64,000 nt of DNA, taken from positions 124,001-188,000 of the forward strand of contig NZ_VBSL01000001.1 of NCBI RefSeq assembly GCF_006149005.1. The letters are read 5' to 3'. Shown here one piece after another: positions 18,261 to 26,550 of the stretch. The DNA comes from Larkinella sp. C7. Lineage in GTDB: Bacteria > Bacteroidota > Bacteroidia > Cytophagales > Spirosomataceae. The notes under the pieces are model-generated. The model saw only the letters and a list, made by a program, of their open reading frames with translations. It was not told the DNA's origin and did not search any database. Position numbers and translations under genes: made by a program. How positions within the stretch are numbered: the first letter of the stretch is position 1; each line of letters begins with the position of its first letter.

Positions 18261-20666
18261 ATGAAACGAATCGGCATTGTCATTTTTCTGATCATCAGTT
18301 TCTTGACTGGAGTTGAAGCCCAAATTGTTCGCAAACCAATTCCGGACAAACTCGTGGTTTTGACGTTTGACGATGCCCCCGTTACCCATGCGACGGTGGT
18401 GGCTCCGTTGCTGAAGAAATACGGGTTTGGCGGCACATTTTACGTTTGCGAATTCCCGCCCGACTTTGCCGACAAGCAGAAATACATGAGCTGGGAGCAG
18501 ATGCGGGAACTGGACCGCATGGGATTCGAAATTGCCAATCATACGCTGACGCACAGCAACGTGGCCAAACTGTCGAAAGCACAGTTTACGGCGCAGCTCG
18601 ATTCCCTCGAAGCGCGCTGCAAAACGCATGGCATCGACCGGCCGCTCACCACATTTGCGTATCCCGGCTACGGCACCAACCCACTTGCGTTTGAGGTTCT
18701 GAAAGAAAAAAACTACCAGTTTGCGCGGGTTGGCGGGGCGCGGGCCTATGATCCGACGACTGATTATCCGTACCTGATTCCGAGTTTCAGCACCACCGAA
18801 CCCAATAATTTCGACAAAGAGCGGATTTTCAAGGCCTTTCAGGAAGCAAAAAACGGCAAGGTTGTCGTGCTGACGATCCACGGTGTTCCCGACTACGCGC
18901 ACGATTGGGTGACCACGCCCCCGGCTATTTTTGAAGCCTATCTGAAATACCTGCACGACAACGACTACAAGGTCATTGCGCTGCGGGATCTGGCGCAATA
19001 CGTCGATTACAAAGAGGCCCTGCGGATCATTCCGACGCCCCCGCCCCCGGTTTCGATTCAGGTGGATCTGAATAAGAAAAAAGGCAAAATGGAGCCCGTC
19101 TGGGCGTGGTTTGGCTACGACGAGCCGAATTATACGTACATGAAAGACGGCAAAAAACTGCTGTCTGAACTGGCCGAACTGAGTCCGGTTCCGGTGTATG
19201 TCCGGGCGCACAGCCTGCTGGTGACCGGCGACGGAAAACCAGCTCTGAAATGGGGTTCGACCAACGCCTACACGGAAGATGCCAAAGGGAAACCGGTGTA
19301 TGACTGGACGATTGTTGACAAGATTTTCGATACGTACGTCGAGCGGAAAATGAAACCGATGGCGCAGATGGGGTTCATGCCGGAAGCGTTATCCTCCCAA
19401 CCGCAACCATACGGTCATGACTGGCAACCCGGACAACCCTACGAAAAGATTTACACCGGCTGGCGGTATCCACCGAAAGATTACCGGAAATGGGCCGAGT
19501 TGATCTACCAGTGGGTCCGACATTCGGTGAAGCGCTACGGCAAAAAAGAAGTCGAAAGCTGGTATTGGGAACTCTGGAACGAGCCCGACAGTCCGTACTG
19601 GGGCGGCACGGTCGATGACTACAACAAACTGTATGACTATTCTGTAGACGCCGTTCGGCGGGCCTTGCCCACGGCCAAAGTCGGCGGTCCGCACGTCACG
19701 GGGCCGCAGGGGAAACGGGGCGCGACTTTCCTGAAAGCCTTCCTGGAGCATTGCCGGAGCGGCAAAAATTACGTCACCGGCAAAACCGGTACGCCCCTCG
19801 ATTTTGTGGCTTTTCACGCGAAAGGGTCGCCCAAACTGGTCGATGGCCACGTTCGGATGAATCTGGGAACGCAATTGCGCGACATTTCCAGCGGTTTTCA
19901 GATCGTGGCTTCGTATCCTGAATTCAGCAAACTGCCCATCATCATTGGCGAGTCCGACCCGGAAGGCTGCGCGGCTTGTGGAATGCAAACCAACCCGGAG
20001 AACGCCTACCGCAATGGTACGATGTATTCGAGCTATACGGCGGCCGCGTTTGCCCGGAAATACGAACTGGCGGATGCGCATCGGGTGAACTTCAAAGGCG
20101 CGGTTTCCTGGTCGTTTGAATTTGAAGACCAGCCCTGGTTCTACGGTTTTCGCGATCTGGCGACCAATGGCGTCGACAAACCGGTGCTGAACGTATTTCG
20201 GATGTACGGCATGATGCGCGGAAACCGGGTAGACGTTACCGGTAACATGGCCTACCACACGATGGCAATCCGCGACTCCAGCGTTCGGCGGGCCGAACCA
20301 GACGTTAACGCCCTGGCAACCCGCGATACGGCTTCCAATACCGCGGCTGTGATGGTCTGGAACTACCACGACGACAACGTTCCGGCGGCCGCTTCGCCGG
20401 TCGATCTGGCTATCAAAGGCTTACCGGCCCAACAGGTGACGGTGACGCAGTACCGGATCGACGAAAATCACAGCAATTCCTACGCGGTCTGGCTAAAAAT
20501 GGGTTCGCCAAAGCAACCGACGGCGGAACAAATTGCGACGCTGGAAAAAGCCGGAAAGCTGGCCCAATTTGAAGCGCCCGCGCAGGTGGCGGTTACCAAC
20601 GGCACCCTCCGGCTGAAAACCGACCTGCCGAGGCAGGGGATTTCGTTGTATAAACTGACGTGGTGA
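18261..20666 (+). CDS. Secreted NodB-type deacetylase fused to a GH39-like glycoside hydrolase
   Basis: An 801-residue protein with signal peptide MKRIGIVIFLIISFLTGVEA. Residues about 28-255 form a polysaccharide deacetylase (NodB) domain: LVVLTFDDAPVTH carries the catalytic and metal Asp pair, and EIANHTLTHSNV the HxxxH metal site. From about residue 270 to 640 the sequence looks like a GH39 beta-xylosidase-type barrel, with YWELWNEPDSPYWGG giving the acid/base Asn-Glu pair and PIIIGESDPEGC a candidate nucleophile Glu. A beta-rich tail completes it. The fusion would couple ester or N-deacetylation to glycosidic cleavage. It follows the MFS gene by 10 nt. Domain calls are firm; substrate is unknown. 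Confidence 0.85.
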   Translation: MKRIGIVIFLIISFLTGVEAQIVRKPIPDKLVVLTFDDAPVTHATVVAPLLKKYGFGGTFYVCEFPPDFADKQKYMSWEQMRELDRMGFEIANHTLTHSNVAKLSKAQFTAQLDSLEARCKTHGIDRPLTTFAYPGYGTNPLAFEVLKEKNYQFARVGGARAYDPTTDYPYLIPSFSTTEPNNFDKERIFKAFQEAKNGKVVVLTIHGVPDYAHDWVTTPPAIFEAYLKYLHDNDYKVIALRDLAQYVDYKEALRIIPTPPPPVSIQVDLNKKKGKMEPVWAWFGYDEPNYTYMKDGKKLLSELAELSPVPVYVRAHSLLVTGDGKPALKWGSTNAYTEDAKGKPVYDWTIVDKIFDTYVERKMKPMAQMGFMPEALSSQPQPYGHDWQPGQPYEKIYTGWRYPPKDYRKWAELIYQWVRHSVKRYGKKEVESWYWELWNEPDSPYWGGTVDDYNKLYDYSVDAVRRALPTAKVGGPHVTGPQGKRGATFLKAFLEHCRSGKNYVTGKTGTPLDFVAFHAKGSPKLVDGHVRMNLGTQLRDISSGFQIVASYPEFSKLPIIIGESDPEGCAACGMQTNPENAYRNGTMYSSYTAAAFARKYELADAHRVNFKGAVSWSFEFEDQPWFYGFRDLATNGVDKPVLNVFRMYGMMRGNRVDVTGNMAYHTMAIRDSSVRRAEPDVNALATRDTASNTAAVMVWNYHDDNVPAAASPVDLAIKGLPAQQVTVTQYRIDENHSNSYAVWLKMGSPKQPTAEQIATLEKAGKLAQFEAPAQVAVTNGTLRLKTDLPRQGISLYKLTW

Positions 20667-20670
20667 AGTG

Positions 20671-20762
20671 GCTATTACACAGAGTTAATCAGAGGACATC
20701 AGCGTTTATCAAAGTTTTCTCTGTTAAACCCTGATGTCCTCTGATTAACTCTGTGTAATAGC
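20671..20762. repeat. Quasi-palindromic intergenic element, CAGAGTT family, 38-bp arms
   Basis: Arms at 20671-20708 and 20725-20762 match at 37 of 38 positions around a 16-nt loop, one of the strongest inverted repeats in the window. The arms include ACACAGAGTTAATCAGAGGA. It lies between the GH39 fusion (stop at 20666) and GH106 (start at 20780) and would interrupt the polycistron with a very stable RNA hairpin. Confidence 0.9.
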
Positions 20763-20779
20763 TCTTACTCTCAAAACAC

Positions 20780-23599
20780 ATGAAAAAATTACTTTTTTTA
20801 CTTCTCCTCAGCAACGCCTTACTTGCCCAACCCCGCTGGCCAGCCATCACGCAACAGGCCAAACCCTGGACCCGCTGGTGGTGGATGGGGAGCGCGGTGA
20901 ACCCGAAAGACCTGACGAGCCTGATGACCCAATACCAGAAAGCCGGGTTGGGCGGAGTCGAAATTACCCCCATTTACGGGGTCAAAGGCGAGGAAAAACA
21001 GTTCATCGACTTTTTGTCGCCGAAGTGGATGTCAATGCTGGATCATACCCTGAAAGAAGCCAACCGGATTGGCCTGGGCGTCGATCTGGCCCAAGCGTCG
21101 GGCTGGCCGTTTGGAGGCCCTTGGGTGACGCCGGAAGATGCCTGTAAGTACGTCGTTCACAAGACGTTCACCCTGAAAAGTGGCGAAACCCTTAATGAGC
21201 CCGTCACTTACATCCAGAAGCCGATCATGCGGACGGTGGGCGAGAAGATTGACATCAAAGAAGTAGTCGAACCGATTGCAAAAAATCCGAACCTGCAACG
21301 TCATGCGTTCGATCAGGTGCGGTTTGAAAAACCGCTACCGCTGGTCACGATGATGGCGTATTCGGACAACGGCAGGGTCATCAACCTGACCACGAGCGTC
21401 GACAGTACGGGAAAACTGAACTGGACTGCACCGGAGGGCACCTGGATTCTGTATGCGGTTTTTCAGGGCTGGCACGGCAAGATGGTGGAGCGGGCCGGAC
21501 CGGGGGGCGAGGGTGACGTCATCGATCACTTTTCCAAAACCGCCACGCAGAATTACCTCAAAAAATTCGATACGGCTTTTAAAGGGCACGACCAGAAAAA
21601 CATCCGGGCGTTTTTCAACGATTCGTATGAGGTGGACGACGCCCAGGGCGAAAGCAACTGGACCCCGGCCCTGTTCAATGAGTTTGTGAAACGGCGCGGC
21701 TACGACCTGCGGCACCAACTGGTGTCGTTCTTTGCAAAAGGCAAAAATGACCGTTATCAGCGCGTGCTGACCGATTACCGGGAAACCATTTCGGAACTGC
21801 TGCTCGAAAATTACACGAAAACCTGGAGTGATTGGGCCAAAGGGAAAGGCAAGATTATCCGGAACCAGGCGCACGGTTCGCCCGCGAACATTCTGGATTT
21901 GTATGCCATCACCGACATTCCCGAAATTGAAGGCACGGAGATGCTGCGCATCAAATTTGCTTCGTCGGCGGCTAACGTGACGGGCAAAAAACTGACCTCG
22001 TCGGAGTCGGCGACCTGGGATAACGAACATTTCCTGTCGAAGCTGAGCGACATCAAAAAAGACATGGACCGGTTTCTGCTCGGCGGGGTGAACCACACGT
22101 TTTACCACGGCACCAACTATTCTCCGCAGGAGGCTGCCTGGCCCGGCTGGCTGTTTTATGCCGCCGTGCATTTCAATCCCAACAATTCCTTCTGGACGGA
22201 TTTTGGGAAGCTGAATCAGTATGTAGCTCGTTGTCAGTCGTTTCTGCAAGCTGGAAAACCGAACAACGATGTACTGGTCTACCTGCCGATCTACGATGCC
22301 TTTGCCCGCCCCGCCCGGGACCTGCTGCAACATTTCGACGGCATCGAACACGGATTCAAAGGTTTGCCGGTGGAGAAACACGCCGAGGCTCTCCTGAAAA
22401 AAGGCTACGGTTTTGACTTTATATCGGACAAACAACTCATGAAGGTGACAGCCATCGGCGGGAAATTGCAAACGGGCGGTGTAACCTATCAGACGATTCT
22501 GGTACCCGAAGCGCAACTGATTCCGCTGGAGACGCTTCAGCAGTTGATGAAGCTGGCGCAAAGTGGGGCGAAGGTGGTTTTTGCCAACGAACTGCCGCAG
22601 GATGTTCCCGGTTGGGGCAAACTGGCCATTCGCCAGAACGCGTTCAATGCACTGATTACGTCGATTAACTTCGAAGACGCTGAGGATGGCTTGCAGAAAG
22701 CCCGGGTCGGGAAAGGCGCTTTCTGGGTGGCGAATGATCTGGAGGCTATGCTGACAGCAGCGGGTGTCAGGCGCGAGAAAATGGTCGATACCGGGCTTCA
22801 GGTGGTGCGCCGGAGCCACGCAACCGGTCATTATTATTTCATCGCCAACTGGGGCAACAAAGCTGTAGACGGCTGGGTGCCAATCAGCGTAGCTGCGAAG
22901 TCGGTGGCGTTGTATAACCCGATGACGGAGAAACTGGGCATGGCCCGGTTTCGGACGACCGGCGGGGTTGGGGAGGTATATCTGCAACTGGCACCCGGCG
23001 AGTCCTGCCTTCTGGAAACGTCGCGAACGGCCGTCAATGGTCCGGCGTATGCGTATTTGAAACCGTCAGCCGCCGGGACTGAAATCAAGGGAACCTGGAC
23101 GATCAACTTCGTTGATGGAGGGCCGCAGTTGCCGACCAAAAAAGAAACCGATCAACTGGATTCATGGACGGAACTAGAGGGCGATGATGTGAAAAAGTTT
23201 TCGGGAACCGCCACCTACACGATTTCTTTCCCGAAACCGGAAGGAACCGGTGACGGCTGGCTGCTCGATCTGGGGAAAGTGGCCGAAAGTGCCCGCATCC
23301 AGCTCAATGGCAAAGAAATCGGAACGTTGATCGGGCCGACGTATCAGCTTTTTATTCCCAAAGACCAACTGAAACCGACCAACACGCTGACGGTTTTTGT
23401 GTCGAACAGCATGGCCAACCGGATTGCCGATATGGACCGGGAACACGTAAACTGGAAGAAATTTTACAACATCAACATGTCGGCCCGGCTGCGCGAAAAC
23501 CGGGGTGCGGACGGAAATTTTACCGCCGAAAAATGGAAACCGCTGGCGTCCGGTTTGCTCGGTCCGGTGATGTTGACACCCGTAGTTTCGGGGAAATAG
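20780..23599 (+). CDS. GH106 alpha-L-rhamnosidase family protein
   Basis: A 939-residue secreted glycoside hydrolase with signal peptide MKKLLFLLLLSNALLA. The N-terminus WWWMGSAVNPKDLTSLMTQYQKAGLGGVEITPIYG and later GLGVDLAQASGWPFGGPWV are characteristic of the GH106 family, which removes terminal alpha-L-rhamnose with inversion. The catalytic barrel runs to about residue 620, followed by beta-sandwich domains (GTWTINFVDGGPQLP; a jelly-roll with WLLDLGKVAESARIQLNGKEIG). It fits with the mutarotase and GH105 genes in rhamnogalacturonan use. The final six codons lie in the left arm of a perfect inverted repeat (23579-23626). Confidence 0.88.
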   Translation: MKKLLFLLLLSNALLAQPRWPAITQQAKPWTRWWWMGSAVNPKDLTSLMTQYQKAGLGGVEITPIYGVKGEEKQFIDFLSPKWMSMLDHTLKEANRIGLGVDLAQASGWPFGGPWVTPEDACKYVVHKTFTLKSGETLNEPVTYIQKPIMRTVGEKIDIKEVVEPIAKNPNLQRHAFDQVRFEKPLPLVTMMAYSDNGRVINLTTSVDSTGKLNWTAPEGTWILYAVFQGWHGKMVERAGPGGEGDVIDHFSKTATQNYLKKFDTAFKGHDQKNIRAFFNDSYEVDDAQGESNWTPALFNEFVKRRGYDLRHQLVSFFAKGKNDRYQRVLTDYRETISELLLENYTKTWSDWAKGKGKIIRNQAHGSPANILDLYAITDIPEIEGTEMLRIKFASSAANVTGKKLTSSESATWDNEHFLSKLSDIKKDMDRFLLGGVNHTFYHGTNYSPQEAAWPGWLFYAAVHFNPNNSFWTDFGKLNQYVARCQSFLQAGKPNNDVLVYLPIYDAFARPARDLLQHFDGIEHGFKGLPVEKHAEALLKKGYGFDFISDKQLMKVTAIGGKLQTGGVTYQTILVPEAQLIPLETLQQLMKLAQSGAKVVFANELPQDVPGWGKLAIRQNAFNALITSINFEDAEDGLQKARVGKGAFWVANDLEAMLTAAGVRREKMVDTGLQVVRRSHATGHYYFIANWGNKAVDGWVPISVAAKSVALYNPMTEKLGMARFRTTGGVGEVYLQLAPGESCLLETSRTAVNGPAYAYLKPSAAGTEIKGTWTINFVDGGPQLPTKKETDQLDSWTELEGDDVKKFSGTATYTISFPKPEGTGDGWLLDLGKVAESARIQLNGKEIGTLIGPTYQLFIPKDQLKPTNTLTVFVSNSMANRIADMDREHVNWKKFYNINMSARLRENRGADGNFTAEKWKPLASGLLGPVMLTPVVSGK

Positions 23600-23626
23600 G
23601 ATTGATCATTTCCCCGAAACTACGGG
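23579..23626. terminator. Perfect 19-bp hairpin spanning the GH106 stop codon
   Basis: Arms at 23579-23597 and 23608-23626 are perfect reverse complements with a 10-nt loop. The left arm encodes the last residues of GH106 (VVSGK plus the first base of the stop). It lies between convergent GH106 and glpD genes and could stop transcription from both sides, although neither flank has a strong T-run. It looks like an inverted duplication of the gene end. Confidence 0.7.
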
Positions 23627-23653
23627 CCAGACCACTCGTTTATCCAATTTAAA

Positions 23654-25294
23654 TTAAAGCACCAGCCCCGCCGATTTCCGAAACCAGTCGATCTCGGCAT
23701 GGTAGTCGGCCACGGCTTTCCGGCGCTCGTCCTCGGTCCAGCCCAATTCGGCGGCCATGAGGTCGGCGACGGTTTCGGAAATCTGGTCGGTAGATTCCCA
23801 GTCGGTGAGTTCCAGCCCAAACCGCCGGGCCAGCACGTCCTTGAGGGTTTGCGCCATTTCGGCCCGTACCACAAAAACCACTTCGGCTTTGGTGTGTGGC
23901 AAACGATCTGAAAGCCGCTCGGCCCAGTCGGGCCGGTCGTGCATAAGCTGGGCAATTTCCAGACTTTCGGTGCCGTACTGCCGGTTCAGGTGTCTGGCAA
24001 TGGTTTCCGGAACGGCATATTTATTGACCAGCACTTTCCAGAAATCATCCGCGTAGCCTTCGGCCCCCACCAGTTTGATGTGATCCGTAACGCAGGGTTG
24101 TTCGGGCCATTGCTGCAATTCGTAGAACTTGTCGATGGTGTCTTTCGCCATGAGTCGATACGTTGTCCATTTGCCACCGAGAATGCTGACGAGACCCGAC
24201 GCCGGATCCACTTCCACCTCGTGATCGCGCACCAGTTGCTTGGTATCGGCGTTGGGGTCGGCCTGTAACAAGGGTCGCAATCCGGCAAAACCGGCAATGA
24301 CCTGATCGGCAGTGATCGGTTTTTCAAAATACCGGTTGACGTAACTGATCAGGTAATCGACTTCCGCCCGCTCGACCACCGGCTCCGTTTCGCCCAGTTC
24401 CGACTCGGTTTCGGTCGTCCCAATCATCAGTTTTCCGTTGTAGGGAATGATGAAAACCACACGTCCGTCGTCGGTTTTCGGCACCAGAATGGCAGCATCC
24501 GATGGCATCAACTCGCCCGGCACAATGATGTGTACACCCTTGCTGACCCGCATCCGAATGCCCATTTCGGGGTTCGCCAGCAGTCGGATGCGGTCGGCAA
24601 ACGGGCCGGTGGCGTTGATAAACCGTTTGGCCCGCACCCGCAACAACCGCCCCGTCAGCGAATCCCGCACATACAAAACCACCAGTTGACCGGCCGCGTC
24701 CTTCTCAAAGGTGCGGGCTTCGGCGTGGTTGAGGGCCACGGCGCCGTATTGCATGGCGGTTTTGACCAGCGACATGTTGTAACGCGCATCGTTCAACTGA
24801 CCGTCGTAATACAACACCGCGCTGTGAATTTTATGGGTGAGCGAGGGGTTGCGTTTCAGGGCTTCTTCCTTGTTGAGCCACTCGCTTTTCCCGATGCTCA
24901 GGTCGCCGGAAAGCGTGTCGTACATTTTCAGTCCGGCGGTGTAGTAGATGCCTTCCATCCAGCTCATGCAGGGCGTCAGCAATGCCAGCGGGTGCGCCAG
25001 ATGCGGAGCGTTCCGGATGAGCGTCAGGCGTTCGCGCAGGGCTTTTTTCACCATGTGATACTGGTTCAGATCGGCCTGTTTGACAGCCTGTTCCAGATAC
25101 CGCACCCCGCCGTGAATCAGTTTGGTCGATTTACTGGAGGTTTCGGAAGCAAAATCATGCTTCTCGATGAGAATGGCCTTCAGACCCCGGCTTTGGGCAT
25201 CGAGCAGACACCCGGCGCCGGTGGCTCCTCCGCCAATGATGCAAATGTCGAATTCCTGATTTTCGGCTTCTTTGAGATGGTCGGTACGCTGCAT
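23654..25294 (-). CDS. glpD: Aerobic glycerol-3-phosphate dehydrogenase
   Basis: A 546-residue FAD-dependent enzyme oxidising sn-glycerol-3-phosphate to dihydroxyacetone phosphate and passing electrons to quinone at the inner membrane. The FAD-binding motif is DICIIGGGATGAGCLLDAQSRG near the N-terminus, followed by SSKSTKLIHGGVRYLEQAV. KRFINATGPFADRIR and GGKWTTYRLMAKDTID are family signatures, and the C-terminal DAO_C domain is complete. I start at 25294 (MQRTDHLKEAE): the ORF extends 14 codons upstream, but that extension runs into the palindromic element at 25304-25393. The gene is convergent with GH106. Confidence 0.9.
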   Translation of the reverse strand: MQRTDHLKEAENQEFDICIIGGGATGAGCLLDAQSRGLKAILIEKHDFASETSSKSTKLIHGGVRYLEQAVKQADLNQYHMVKKALRERLTLIRNAPHLAHPLALLTPCMSWMEGIYYTAGLKMYDTLSGDLSIGKSEWLNKEEALKRNPSLTHKIHSAVLYYDGQLNDARYNMSLVKTAMQYGAVALNHAEARTFEKDAAGQLVVLYVRDSLTGRLLRVRAKRFINATGPFADRIRLLANPEMGIRMRVSKGVHIIVPGELMPSDAAILVPKTDDGRVVFIIPYNGKLMIGTTETESELGETEPVVERAEVDYLISYVNRYFEKPITADQVIAGFAGLRPLLQADPNADTKQLVRDHEVEVDPASGLVSILGGKWTTYRLMAKDTIDKFYELQQWPEQPCVTDHIKLVGAEGYADDFWKVLVNKYAVPETIARHLNRQYGTESLEIAQLMHDRPDWAERLSDRLPHTKAEVVFVVRAEMAQTLKDVLARRFGLELTDWESTDQISETVADLMAAELGWTEDERRKAVADYHAEIDWFRKSAGLVL

Positions 25295-25303
25295 AGGACT
25301 GTT

Positions 25304-25393
25304 AATTATTTCGCAGAGTTTAGCGGAGAGCAACAAAGGTAAGCAGAGTCTCCGCTTAACGTTGCAAGTCTTTGCGTAACTCTGCGAAATAAC
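25304..25393. repeat. Nested quasi-palindromic element, CAGAGTT family
   Basis: Outer arms 25304-25320 and 25377-25393 pair with one mismatch and contain TATTTCGCAGAGTT. An inner GCGGAGA (25323-25329) pairs with TCTCCGC (25349-25355), giving a hairpin within a hairpin. The words match those at 3339-3419. It lies in the divergent gap between glpD and the LysR gene. Confidence 0.8.
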
Positions 25394-25416
25394 TATTTAA
25401 TATCTGGACTTCCCAT

Positions 25417-25424
25417 TACCTTTG
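25417..25424 (+). promoter_or_regulatory. Promoter -7 box of the LysR gene
   Basis: TACCTTTG matches the Bacteroidota -7 consensus TAnnTTTG exactly and lies 29 nt upstream of the ATG at 25454. The TTTA at 25396-25399 is a weak -33 candidate with a short 17-bp spacer. Confidence 0.5.
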
Positions 25425-25453
25425 GTTATAACTATAGCTTATTTATTGTTCAA

Positions 25454-26347
25454 ATGGAAGATTTTCGGCTGAGGGTATTCTACAGCGTTGCCCGTCACCA
25501 CAGTTTCACCAAAGCCTCATCGGAGTTGTTCATCACCCAGCCCGCCGTTACCAAACACGTGAAGGCCCTGGAAGATATGCTCGGCCTGCGGCTTTTTGAC
25601 CGGAAAGGCAATACCATTGTGCTGACGCCCCCCGGCGAGGTGTTGTTCCGGTATGCCGGGCAAATCTTTGATCTGTATCAGGAAGCCCTTTTTGAGCTCA
25701 ATACTTTTAAAAATGACCTGAAAGGCAGTCTACGGCTGGGTGCCAGTACCACCATTGCTCAATACCTGATTTCTCCCCTCCTGGCTTCCTATTACGAACG
25801 GTATCCAACCATCCAGCTCAGTTTGCAAACCGGCAATACCGAGATGATCGAACACGCGGTTTCGGCCAAAGAGATCGATTTGGGCATTGTGGAAGGCAAA
25901 AAACACCATGCCGGGTTGAAATACCACGATTTTCTGGAAGACGAACTGGTGGCCGTCGTGCACAGCAACAGCCGCTACAGCCGTCTGAAGGAAATCTCGC
26001 TGGAAGAACTGAGCGCCATTCCGATGGTGTTGCGCGAACGGGGTTCCGGTACGCTCGAAGTGCTGGAAACGGCACTCCAGGCGCGGGGCATCCGGCCTTC
26101 TGCGCTAACGGTGGTCATGCACCTGGGCAGTTCGGAAAGCATCAAATCGTTTCTGGAACACGCCAATTGCCTGTCCATTCTGTCTTCACGCGCCATCGAA
26201 AAAGAAGTCAAGAGCGGAGTGCTCAAAATTGTCACCATCAAGGATTTTCGCCTGCCCCGAACGTTCAGTTTCGTCCATTTGCAGGGCTTACCAGAAGGGT
26301 TAGCCGCTGGTTTTATGACATTTGCCCGGCGGTATTATACCTCGTAA
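25454..26347 (+). CDS. LysR family transcriptional regulator
   Basis: A 297-residue regulator. Residues 1-60 form the winged HTH: FRLRVFYSVARHHSFTKASSELFITQPAVTKHVKALEDMLGLRLFDRKG. Residues about 90-295 form the type 2 periplasmic-binding-like effector domain (LRLGASTTIAQYLISPLLASYYERYPTIQLSLQTGN). It is closest in feel to CysL/YwfK-type regulators. It is divergent from glpD across a palindromic element, but the next gene downstream is an acyltransferase with no obvious link. Target and effector are unknown. Confidence 0.9.
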   Translation: MEDFRLRVFYSVARHHSFTKASSELFITQPAVTKHVKALEDMLGLRLFDRKGNTIVLTPPGEVLFRYAGQIFDLYQEALFELNTFKNDLKGSLRLGASTTIAQYLISPLLASYYERYPTIQLSLQTGNTEMIEHAVSAKEIDLGIVEGKKHHAGLKYHDFLEDELVAVVHSNSRYSRLKEISLEELSAIPMVLRERGSGTLEVLETALQARGIRPSALTVVMHLGSSESIKSFLEHANCLSILSSRAIEKEVKSGVLKIVTIKDFRLPRTFSFVHLQGLPEGLAAGFMTFARRYYTS

Positions 26348-26550
26348 GCAGAAACCAAGCTGTTGACACCCTCTTTAATACACACAAAATCAACACGTTA
26401 TTTTTTATTTACACTTACTATGTTACCATTTGGACATATCATCATCTTAATAGTAACCTTATGCATGTAACCTGATAAGATAGCCTATACTCATGAACGG
26501 GAAATGCAGGGGCCTTTCAACTCGAAACGTGTAACCAACATTTCCTTTTC

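Noticed and set aside
21335-22987. Long open frame of 550 codons on the minus strand
   Set aside because: It is antisense to the well-supported GH106 gene, has no recognisable domain, and its composition is that of a reverse-frame shadow in GC-rich coding DNA.
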